A DNA stretch of 64,000 bases from Avena insularis (lineage: Eukaryota > Streptophyta > Magnoliopsida > Poales > Poaceae). The notes under the pieces were generated by a model, which worked only from the letters and a program-made list of their open reading frames with translations, did no database searches and had not been told where the DNA came from. The DNA is taken from assembly GCA_023614405.1 (NCBI GenBank), contig CM042691.1, positions 175,494,927 to 175,558,926 on the forward strand, given 5' to 3'. How positions within the stretch are numbered: the stretch's first letter is position 1; each line of letters starts with the position of its first letter. Shown here in pieces: positions 46,691-56,925 of the stretch. A program made the position numbers and the translations under genes.

Positions 46691-49600
46691 TATCACATCC
46701 CAAAATTTTCCAAATTTTCTAATGTGAAAGATAAATAATCACAATAAATAATTGTTGGAATTTAGGGTGAAAAGAAACTTTTTATTTCTAAATGGAAACA
46801 TTCAAACCCATCTTGAACAAACTTTCAAGAAAATTTTAATCCAACTAAATTCAAATCAAGTGAAATGCATTCTTCATAAATGCATCTTGAAATTTAAACA
46901 CTTGGAAAATAAACCAAAACCCAAAGCCTTAATGGAAGAAATCATTCCCAAGATATCTCAAAGACTAAGGATTTGATCTATATAAAATTTATCAACAAAC
47001 ATTTATAAATGATCAAAATGATAAATAAAAGTATTATAAAACCATAGAAATCGGTTTCACTTAATTTGGAACCATGAATAAAAATTTATGAATTGAAAGG
47101 TAATAAATTCCAAAGCTAATAAAGCTCCTATCTAAAATCCATACCAAATTGAGAGCAAATAATCCTAAAGAGATTTAAAAGGGTAAACAAATAATAAATA
47201 AAATTATACAACCTAGAATCACTAAGTTTGGATCTTTAAATAAAAAGATACGGATTTTATAAGACAAGGAAAGAAATAAATAAATAAGGAATATTCAAAA
47301 GCCAAATGAAATCTTGGCCAAATCCATAAGAAAATGAAATAAAGATAATCCAAATAAAATAAAGGGATAAAGAAAATTCAAATAAAATAATATGACATTA
47401 ACCAAATTCTACTCCATTTGATTAAAGACAAAATCCACTAATAAGAATGATTAAATAAATCATGGGAAAATAATAATTGGAAATTGCCCAAGTGGAATAA
47501 AAGTTATTTAATTAACTTAAATGGAATAAAAGAGTTATTTGAATAAAATTTAAATGAGATTAAAACCCTATTTGAATTTATCTGAATAAAGATAAATGCT
47601 CAATTTAAATGATTAATAAACCACAATAAAAATATTTCAAATAATTCAAAGGAGGTATTTAAACATCCTATTGAATAAATAAAACCTACTGAAAAATGTT
47701 TAATGAAAATTAGAATTCAGATAAAGAGTTTAAAAATATAATTAAATCTTGTTTGAATAAAAACAATTGTCTATTTAAATAAATAACAAACCATGTATAA
47801 ATGAAATGATTATTCTAAAAGTGGATTCTAAACATATGTTTAAAATAGTACAGAAACTTGCTGAAAAGTTTTGAAAAGATTTGATAAATAAATCTAATTC
47901 AAATGAAATTTTGAATTTGAAAACAGACAATCAAAATGGAAAAAAGAAAACAGAAGAAGAAAAAAATAAAGCAAACCAGCCCAGCCTAGCAGGCCCAGCA
48001 ACCAGCCCATTCCCTTCCCCCCCCGCCCCGTGCAGAAAACGGTTCACACCGTAGTATGAACAGGCGCAGTCGATGATGTCTGGACCCCACCTTCTCCCTC
48101 TCTCACTCGCTGACAACCACACCCCACACTGCCCCGTCGTCGTCTCCACCCTGCGACCCTTTCCTCGCCCGTTTCAGCTTTGATTTCGTGGGATTAATTC
48201 ACGTCAATGTCGTGAGTAATGTCTTTCAACAATCACGCACGATAAATCGCCTCCCCATTCTCTACCTTTCCCCTCCAACCTCTCTGCTAACGAACCACCA
48301 GGCCGCACGAATTCACGCTCAAACCACCGCCGTCTCCGACGAGCATCCACGATGATTCCGGCGAACCACTACCCCCCTTGCCTCCTAGTTTCCACGAGGA
48401 CATTCCCCATCGTTTTGCTCATCCGCCAGTAGCCTCCACTTGACCACGCGTGCTCCCTAGCATCGAAAACCTCGACAACAGAACGCCTCTGTCGTCTGCC
48501 TCCACTGCGGCGACATCCCCAGGTAGCATTTGACATATCCTCTCCTTCTCCTTCACATGCGCGTACTCGCCACGACTCGGCGCATCTAACAGTGCTTTCC
48601 TTTTTTTCTCTGGTGTGCACGGTAGCCTCGTCACCGTCATCAACAGTGCGTGCTCGAGCCAGTGAGGATCTCCGGCAAGCAATCCACGTCGTCCCCGAGC
48701 GCCCCTTTGCCAACGAAGACTACCTTGAGAATCTACTCTTCACGGCGATCTCGGTGAGCCTTTCCCCTGTCTCTCTTCCTTCCTGAATCGCCGGAAACTC
48801 CACCGTCTTACCGCGCCACCGCCACTCGCCGCCGCCAGCGCCGCCCATCTTAGGTCATCATATTGTGAGCCGTAGGATCTTGATCTAATGGTTGCGATAG
48901 AAACTTAACCGAAGGGGTATCCTTTGATCTGTGCCATGCGTAGTCATTTAGATCTGACGGCCCAGAAAGGTCAATCCAACCGAAGCGGTACCGCCCAATA
49001 AGATTGCTCCACGTGGCTCAGACTTCTTTTTAAAAACAGAAACATTTCTATTAGATATGTGATTTTGTAAAATTCATAACTTTTGATCCACACATCCAAA
49101 TTTTACAAATTTTATATCAATGGAATCAGCAAAACAAATAATTTCCAACCATGCACTTTGTTTAGTGAATTGCTTCGGCAAATTGGTTGTTTTTGCAGAA
49201 ACTTGTATAGGCATATTTTGTGTATAAAATTTATTATAGAAATGTTTTTAGGATAAAATCTTTGGCAAATGGTTTGTTTTGAACCCACTTACCATAGAAA
49301 CCAACTTGTGGATTTTAAAACATATGTTGTGATACTAAAGAATAAATCTTTGAATAAGAACATTTCTAGTTAAATAAAAATATTGTTTATGTGTTAAAAA
49401 TGCTTTTTGAGTAAAACCTTTGGAAAATGGTTTGATTTAAACTCTCTGACCCTAAACACCAAGTTTTAGGATTTAAAAATATATTTGGTGAACCCTATAA
49501 AATTATTACTCTATTTAGAGACATTTTTAATGAAATAAAATATTGCTTTAGTATAAAAACGGTTTATAGGTAAAACCTTTTGCAAATGGTTTTAATGTTT

Positions 49601-51125
49601 AATACTTGACCTTAAAACACTAACATTTGTGTTTAAAAATATATTTTGCAAACTCTAGAAATTATTACTTTGATTTAAATCAAATCTAGCAAAACAAAAA
49701 TGATTTAAGGTGGCCATTTTCACTAACTTAGTATCAAATGGTTTTGCCACTTTTATGAATGACCAATAGATGTTTTAACATGTTTATAACCTATTACATG
49801 ATTTCTTGAATGGTAGATTGAATTTGTTCCTTGATTAAATTGTAGTGAAATTTGAAGAGTGTGACTATTGCAAGATCAAGGAGTGAACTTATATTCTCTA
49901 CCAAAAAGGCAAGTGGTGCTACATACTTTTGTCTCATCATTTTCACTATGCATTAGTGATGTTTTGAGTAGGACTTGCATGGAAATCCTAGTAGATGAAA
50001 CCTTAGTAGAATTTTTCCTAAGTTAAGATTCCAACTACTAGGATGCTTAGCCTAGCCAATAGAAAACAAGGGTGGATTATATTCATGCTATGAAATATTT
50101 CTAAGTCAAGGACTTGTGTTTTGTTTAATAAAACAACTATGTGAATGAATCACCTAGGTGGAAAGGGACTTGCATGGATAGATTTTTGTTGAGTGGTTAC
50201 GAGGGCCCATTTTTCAATGGCTTACCCTATGTATCTCACTTGTGGATTTCCACCCAGGAACAAAGAGATTTGAGATGTCAAATGTTGAGAAGCTTCAAGT
50301 GTAGACACTTGGCATTATGGGCTCTGCCTAGATCATATAGGTTGCAATAACTTAGCCAAATGGACAGTTGGTGGTAGGGGATGATAGGATTGGAGCGCGT
50401 CCATTTTGGACTAAGGGAAGGCTTCTGAAAGATCTTGTCTCGATGCATGTCGAGTCTTGTGGGGAAAGTGCACCACCTCTGCAGAGAGTAAAATCTAAGT
50501 ACTTAGCCCTGTCCCCGGAAATGGACAATTTGAGCATCAAGACATGGAAGCTATCAAGAATCTCCTCATCCCAATTTCTAAGTTAAAATCGTGTGGTTGA
50601 ACAAGGGTTAAAGGATCACCAATTTCTATTGGTAGATGCCTTGGGTTATTTTGACAAACAAAAATTTAGTGTTTTCAAATGATAAGGAAAATCTATTTTG
50701 AGCAAAGCAAGCCTAAGCTCCACCTAGCCAAATGCATATAGATGATAGACTCCACTATACTACCATAGTATCACTTGCCAATCCAATTCAAATGTATTGA
50801 CCCTTGTGGCCTTAACTTATTATGTTGCAGGTTTGTTTGATGTTAGTGAAGTGTACTGATTGGGATTACAAGTCTACAACCAACATGATTGCCTATGGCA
50901 CTTTGAAGATGAAGGACTCCATGCTATAGTTATTTCTTCTGCATTGTAATGAGATAGCCAAATGAGCTATGTAAGATGTAATGAATTATTTTATTCCTGG
51001 TTATAAAGTTGTATTATGACCTTTGTTTCTTGATATTACATCTTAACTATGGATCCTAGCTATTGATCCAGGGACTAGCATTGTAAACACAGGAATCTCT
51101 ACCTTATTAAAGGTTGGGAGCTCTA
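46691..51125 (+). repeat. RLG-4 5' LTR
   Basis: Starts TATCACATCCC (TGTCACATCCC in the right copy, so the terminal TG has mutated). The end is placed just before the primer site and is uncertain by a few bases. It is very A/T-rich at first, GC-rich at 48000-48850 (leader with donor-like TCGGTGAGCC at 48751), has an acceptor-like TTATGTTGCAG at 50820-50830 and the shared palindrome at 50477-50486. No gene was found; ORFs here are short and broken in the other copy where it overlaps. Confidence 0.8.
50477..50486. promoter_or_regulatory. Conserved LTR palindrome CTCTGCAGAG (RLG-4)
   Basis: Preceded by AAAGTGCACCAC, 0.64 kb from the LTR end, as in RLG-2. Confidence 0.6.
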
Positions 51126-51128
51126 AGA

Positions 51129-51140
51129 TGGTATCAGAGC
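51129..51140 (+). promoter_or_regulatory. RLG-4 primer binding site (tRNA-Met type)
   Basis: TGGTATCAGAGC. The leader 51141-51783 is A/C-rich with no other feature. Confidence 0.85.
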
Positions 51141-51783
51141 ACTGTGTTTCATGTAGGATTGTAACCCTAGGATTGGACAAAACCCCTTAGAAAAATAGGA
51201 GTTGTATTTGTTCCAAAACTTATTTACAAACAATCTTGTAAACTTTTTCCTCAATCTTTTTTGTTTTCATTCTACATCTATTCTCTTTCAACTTGATGGA
51301 CAAAGACTCCACCATGAGCAAAGACTTCACCAACACCAATGACTTCAACTTTTAGTTTCATCAAGGACTTCAACTTGGACATCACTAAGAACTACAAGTG
51401 AGACACGAATAATATTCAAGAGTTGAAGACTAAAGAAACACAACTTAAAAGGCACCATCATCACCTTTGAAGTTTGTGACCAAGATACAAGAATTTCTCC
51501 AAGGATACAATGATCTTGTTCATGAAGAAACAACCAAGAAGAATGGATGATCTCAAGAAAACCATATAGTTGGACCACCATACTAAAGTTTAGATTAAAC
51601 ACACCAACTTATGTGGTGTAGCAAAAATATTTTGTTGCCTAAAAATGTGCTTGAACTTTGTTGTTTGATTGGAATGTTTGTTTGTGATTTCTTGCACATT
51701 TCTTGTGTGAATTGTGATGTGTGTGATTAGAATTATTTCCTTAGAAATATTTGCCTATTCTAATCCCAATCCAACCCAAATAG

Positions 51784-52719
51784 ATGACTACTCCAAGAAA
51801 CTCCAACATCAAGAATGGTGACAACAACAACCAAGAGATTCACATGAGAGAACAACTACTAGCAAACCAAACTCATTTGAATCAAGTGACAACTCAGTTT
51901 TTAGCCAACAACTATGAGTTAGACCCAGCCTTGCAAAAGTTTTTGGAAACCCAATCTCAATTGTTGCAAAGGATGACCAATCAAATGATCAACATGATAA
52001 GCAACTCTTCCCAAGGAGTTTGTGACAACAATGATGTCAAGGATGATATTATATAAAGAACTCAAGCTTGCAATAGTTGTGGAGACATGGATCACACTTC
52101 CAAAGAGCATGAAGATCAATGCCAAAATTGTGAAGAGAAACATCCAACTAAACAATGCCCCACATCTCAAGTGACTTGTTTCCTATGTGAACGAAATGAT
52201 CATGTCCCTATCCAATGCCCCATCTACCCTATAGTTCAACAAATGAAGCAAGATGGAATGAATCAAATGTTTGGAAACCACCATAAGGGAACAACTTCTA
52301 CTAAGATGGATGAAGGCAAAGTCAGAACCATGCCTCATAAGGCCAAATCCAAAGTGACCACAAAGTGTTGCTACTCTTGTGAAGAAGGTCATATCTCTAG
52401 TAACTGCCCCAAGAAGAGAGAAAGATTTCCCACCTTTGAGGTGAGATATGAAGAGCATGAACTAGAAGAACTCCTAGCTTTAGAGAGACCCAAAAATAAG
52501 AAGAAGGACATAAGCCAGTTGCAATGTTACAATTGCAAAGAGATGGGACACTATGCCAGTGACTGCCCAGAAAATAAGAAGAACCAAGGAAATAAACAGG
52601 AGGAAATGATACCAAAGAAGAAGAAGGATAATAGCCAAGTGATGTGCCACAAATTCAAAGAGATAGGACATTATGCAAACAAGTGTCCAAAGAAGATACA
52701 TCAAGATCAAGTAAGCTAG
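51784..52719 (+). pseudogene. RLG-4 multi-zinc-knuckle Gag, one in-frame stop
   Basis: A frame of 311 codons with a single TAA at 52054-52056. The N-terminal 90 residues are Asn/Gln-rich and helical (REQLLANQTHLNQVTTQFL). Knuckles follow: CNSC..H.. (about residue 96), CQNCEEKHPTKQC (113), CFLCERNDHVPIQC (132), CYSCEEGHISSNC (196), CYNCKEMGHYASDC (248) and CHKFKEIGHYANKC (288, second Cys replaced by Phe). RLG-1, -2 and -3 each have only one knuckle. Lys-rich linkers separate the last three. No capsid-type Trp-rich core like that of RLG-1 Gag is obvious. It probably binds RNA, and whether it can form particles is doubtful. Confidence 0.75.
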
Positions 52720-52799
52720 GATGTAATCTAGTTGGAAATTTTTTAAGGGTGGTAGTACCCTAGTTGCCTTGAAACCAATTTGTAACCTATAGCCTCCCT

Positions 52800-52836
52800 A
52801 AATCTTGGGACGATATTTCTTTCAAGGGTGGTAGCC
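52800..52836 (+). promoter_or_regulatory. RLG-4 pre-LTR hairpin (eroded) and polypurine tract
   Basis: AAATCTTG-GGA-CGATATTT at 52800-52818 is the hairpin with two weakened pairs, 18 nt before the LTR. CAAGGGTGGTAG acts as the purine-rich primer just before 52837. Confidence 0.6.
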
Positions 52837-53495
52837 TGTCACATCCCAAAATTTTCCAAATTTTGTAATGTGAAAAATAAATAATCAGAATAAATAATTG
52901 TTGAAATTTAGGGTAAAAAGAAACTTTTTATTTCTAAATGGAAACATTAAAACCCATCTTGAACAAACTTTGAATAAAATTTTAATACAACTAAATTCAA
53001 ATCAAGTGAAATGCATTCTTCATAAATGCATCTTGAAATTTAAACACTTGGAAAATAAACCAAAACCCAAAGCCTTAATGGAAGAAAAGCATTCCCAAGA
53101 TATCTCAAAGACTAAGGATTTGATCTATATAAAATTTATCAACAAACATTTATAAATGATCAAAATGATAAATAAAAGTATTATAAAACCATAGAAATTG
53201 GTTTCACTTAATTTGGAACCATGAATAAAAACATATGAATTGAAAGGTAATAAATTCCAAAGCTAATAAAGCTCCTATCTAAAATCCATACCAAATTGAG
53301 AGCAAATAATCCTAAAGAGATTTAAAAGGATAAACAAATAATAAATAAAATTATACAACTTGGAATCACCAAGTTTGGATCTTTAAATAAAAAGATATGG
53401 ATTTTATAAAACAAGGAAAGAAATAAATAAATAAGGAATATTCAAAAGCCAAATTAAATCTTGTCCAAATCCATAAGCAAATGAAATAAAGATAA
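52837..53495 (+). repeat. RLG-4 3' LTR, first 659 bp (interrupted by RLG-5)
   Basis: Closely matches 46691 to about 47345. It stops at AAAGATAA where the left copy continues with TCCAAATAAA, which defines the RLG-5 insertion point. Confidence 0.85.
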
Positions 53496-56400
53496 TGTGA
53501 CACCCCCAGGATGAGGGCTAAACAAATCCCAGACCTCCGTCTGACATAAGCTTAACCTTATGCTCGAGAATATCCAGTGAAGAATCGGTAACACAACAGT
53601 GACCCTACGACACAAAATTTGTTATAGCAAGCTCATAACTGAGCAAAGAACCAAATTATTACAAGCAGAGGTCACTGACCACAAACATAAAACAACGGAA
53701 GGCAAATTATGATAGTAAGTATAGCAAACTTAACAAGTGGCCTAAGAGGCTTGAATCATAACGATGACGTCCCAGCCCATAGATTCCAGGCTGCCGGTCG
53801 GGAACCCCAAACTATTCGTCGATGTAGATGTAGTACAGAACTTTTCTTCAGGTGAACACTTACTCTGCCAAAAGTATCAACAAAGCAAGGGTGAGTATAG
53901 GGTGTACTCCGGAAGACTTATGGCTGGTGGAGTTGTTTTGCATAAAGCCATCTTTGTTTATAAAACAAGAGAGAGAAGAATCTCGTCTAATCATAGTATT
54001 TTAAAAGGGGATAAGAGAGCGACATCTCCGAAAATATTGATCATCATCTTTTGATATCCACTGAATCATCATCATCTACCAACTAGGATCACCCCCTCGT
54101 ACCCATGAGGAGGCATCCTTAAGCACACGTTGATCTGCCAAGTTTTACGATTAGGTTTAAGTTCTGTATGATCTTAGAATCTAGTCGCCAAGCGTTCATA
54201 ACCGTGAACACTGCTTTTTGAAAAGATTATTACCCTGCAGGGGTTTAGAACTTTACCCACACGTACTAACATTCTCTTAATGCCACAATGATTAGCCCTC
54301 TTCCTTGGAAGGTCGGCAGAGGGTGGTTAGGCACGACCTTTACCTTGCTTTCGCCAAGACCATGAGTCATGCAATAAGTATGGTTCCGCCTTAACGGGTC
54401 AAATCCCAAAGCCGGTACATAAAGATGTGAGGCGAGGTTGGTTAACAGGGGCTCCATCAACCCCAAGCAACCCGGTCCACGCTTACCTACCTGTTATGAA
54501 TGCACCTGCACCCGGCAAATCTTTCAAATGGTTTTCTATGCATATGTCAAATGGAACGCCCGAACTACGTGACTCATGGAATCTACTAGGAACGTTAGTT
54601 GCTCGTGAGGTTTTCCAGGCCCCGTATGGTTGTACGCTCGTCTTGGTTCCAAAGGCAAGAACTCAGTTCCTAGTGGTGGCGAGCATGGGACTAGAAAACC
54701 ACATCCCACCGTGGCCTCCCATACAAGCCTTAGCATGTTTAACTCATATCACCGATCTCATATCATCACGTTTTTCTGTCATACTAGATTCTCTTCATCT
54801 GATACATCATCTGGATGGACCAGACTCAACAGCTATGCATGGCTAAGCAAGATACAGAATAATCTCTAGCAGTGCACACAAGCCAAACCTAGTTATGCTA
54901 GGAGCAGTGGATCAGGTAATATAAGCTCAAAGGCAGTATGCAATAGATAGGATACTCTATCTATCGATAAAATACCATAGTAGAATCGTATGCATCATGG
55001 AAGGAATTCAAATGCTTTCGAAATCATAGGATTATATCATGGTGGGGCTATGCTTGCCTTTGCCTGTTGACAACAAATAAGTAGATCTTCGGACTTCTTG
55101 AACTTGACTTGGTTATGGTTGGTCAAGTATTATTCGTCGATCTTCGATCTTTGATGTTCTTGTCCTCGGTCTTCGATCTCGATGTCGATATCGTATTCTA
55201 CCGGGAAGAACCAAACACCGGAAAGAGAGGGAAACAATCAACACATGGCATCGATGCAATGCTCAAACAAGGATGATGATATTACAATTTAAGTTGTATT
55301 GAATGAAACCCTAAAACATGCTCTATAGTTTAATCGGGGTTCTGAGGGGTAGAAACCCTAATTGGGGAAACTCCGGAACATATGAGAGGAGTGCATTTGT
55401 TCTTCTAATTAAACTTGTCATGAAAATTGATTAACAATGCATGATTATAGCTTGAATAGATAGTTCTCATTTTTCTAAACATTTTGATATATTATTTGTA
55501 TTTTTCTGACTTATAAATAATAAGTTATTGATTTGATAATATTAAATCATTTTCTGGAATTTATTTAATCAATTTTAAAACATTTATGACCTCAGGCTGA
55601 CGTCACCATAGGCTGGAAACATTTCTCACTCGATCTGGGGCTACTCAGGGTCACTGATGTCTGGGCCCCATGGGTTATTATTATTATTATTCCCAGAAAA
55701 GAATTACAGGAATGATTTTAATAAAAGAAAAGAGGATATATTGCCTCATGCTGATGTCAGCATGACATCAGCAATGGGGATCCTCGGGTTGGGCTCGAAT
55801 CCGACGATTCGCTACGCGCACGGGATTGTGGGTAGGCTAGTTGGAAAGAGGAGATCGAGGCAGACCCAATGGTGGCAGCGCCGCCCACTTGTGGTCATCG
55901 GAACAGTGCTCATAATGGTGGTGAGCGGCGGAGCTTGCAGGGACACGACGAACGCCGGCTACAGCAAGCAAGCAGGCAAACAGAGCTCGCCTTGAGCTTC
56001 AGAAACTCACCAGGAGCTCGAAAAACTTGACGGTGGGGTTCGGGGTGGCCGGAATCAGCGGTGGAGGCGGTGGCCAGAGTCGGGGAAGGAGGTATCGATT
56101 GAGCGTCCAGGAGCTTCTCCGGCATGCGGGGGTGGGGGCAATCGAACGAGAAGAGAGAGGGGAACACGAAGGTGGTCTCAGACGAGCAAAAGAAGCTCAG
56201 AATCGACGGGGTGCCGAAGGTTCTGTGGGCTAGGGTTCTGGCCATGGTGGGGAACGAGGAAGAGAAGAAGAAATGGGGCTCCCCTAGGATTTGTAGTGGT
56301 GGCGGAGAGTTGTTACAGTCATCCAGGGCGGCGGCGTTGATCTTGGCGTGGGCGCGACGCAGCAGCAACCATCGGGCGGCGGTGCATAGGCCACCGAGCT

Positions 56401-56888
56401 GCTTGTGGTCGCGCGAGGAAGAAGACGACATTTAGACGAGGCCGAAGCAGGATGGGGCCACGGCTGGGCTGACTTGGGCCAAGAACGGGCCGAACAAAAG
56501 TTTGCAGGGGAGAGGAAAGAAGTGGGTTGCGCGGCCTGGGTGCTCTGCTACATTTTTTTAAATCCTTCCCCTTTTTCTGTTTTCCAAATCTGTTTTGTAC
56601 TTTCTTTTGTATTATTCAAATCCTTTTCTAGTTTGAACATTCTAAAAATACCAGAACTTTATAAAATTACACAAACTATTGTGGGCCCTTTTAGTCCATT
56701 TGGGCACCATAGGTTTTGATGGTTTTCAAAATATTCCAAAACATTTGAATGGATTTGCAAATAGGAAGAGAGGGAAAACCTAGGGTTTTAGGTTTTGATT
56801 TAATTCTTTTATGCACAATTTAAGGTATGATTCTCATGATGCACAAAACAAACCCGAATAAAAGATTAACTAAAACTGAGATGTTATA
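53496..56888 (-). repeat. RLG-5 3' LTR
   Basis: About 3.4 kb, plus-strand ends TGTGAC and TTATA (the terminal CA is now TA). It contains the palindrome CCCTGCAGGG at 54233-54242, a donor-like GGTGAGT on the minus strand at 56005-56011 and a (TTA)5 run at 55677. ORFs at 55657-56719 are GC-rich leader sequence, not genes. Confidence 0.85.
54233..54242. promoter_or_regulatory. Conserved LTR palindrome CCCTGCAGGG (RLG-5)
   Basis: 0.74 kb from the LTR 3' end, in the same flanking context as in RLG-1. Confidence 0.6.
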
Positions 56889-56925
56889 GCTCTATCCCCC
56901 TTACGAGAATCTCGACCCGAGATTC
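56889..56925 (-). promoter_or_regulatory. RLG-5 polypurine tract and pre-LTR hairpin
   Basis: The sense strand reads GTAAGGGGGATAGAGC before the LTR. The hairpin GAATCTCG/CGAGATTC at 56907-56925 is identical to that of RLG-1 and lies at the same distance. Confidence 0.75.

Larger units (their letters stand above)
46691..53495 (+). mobile_element. RLG-4: gag-only, non-autonomous LTR retrotransposon
   Basis: A plus-strand element with a 4.4-kb left LTR (46691 to about 51125), a tRNA-Met primer site, a 1.7-kb internal region encoding only a zinc-knuckle-rich Gag, and a right LTR starting at 52837 that is cut by RLG-5 after 659 bp. The rest of the right LTR is outside the window. No protease, RT or integrase is present. 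The sequence before the right LTR still shows the Tekay-type hairpin and a relic of the pol tail (KSWDDISFKGGS compared with KSRDEILFKEGR in RLG-2). This suggests origin from a Tekay-like parent and dependence on enzymes supplied in trans. Confidence 0.75.

Noticed and set aside
46752..46976. 74-codon ORF also found as an 85-codon ORF at 52898-53155
   Set aside because: Both are the same stretch of the RLG-4 LTR. The A/T-rich Lys/Leu translation is similar because the LTRs are copies, not because of coding constraint.
55657..56719. ORFs of 68-173 codons on both strands
   Set aside because: RLG-5 LTR leader; same argument. Gly/Arg-rich low-complexity translation with no domain.
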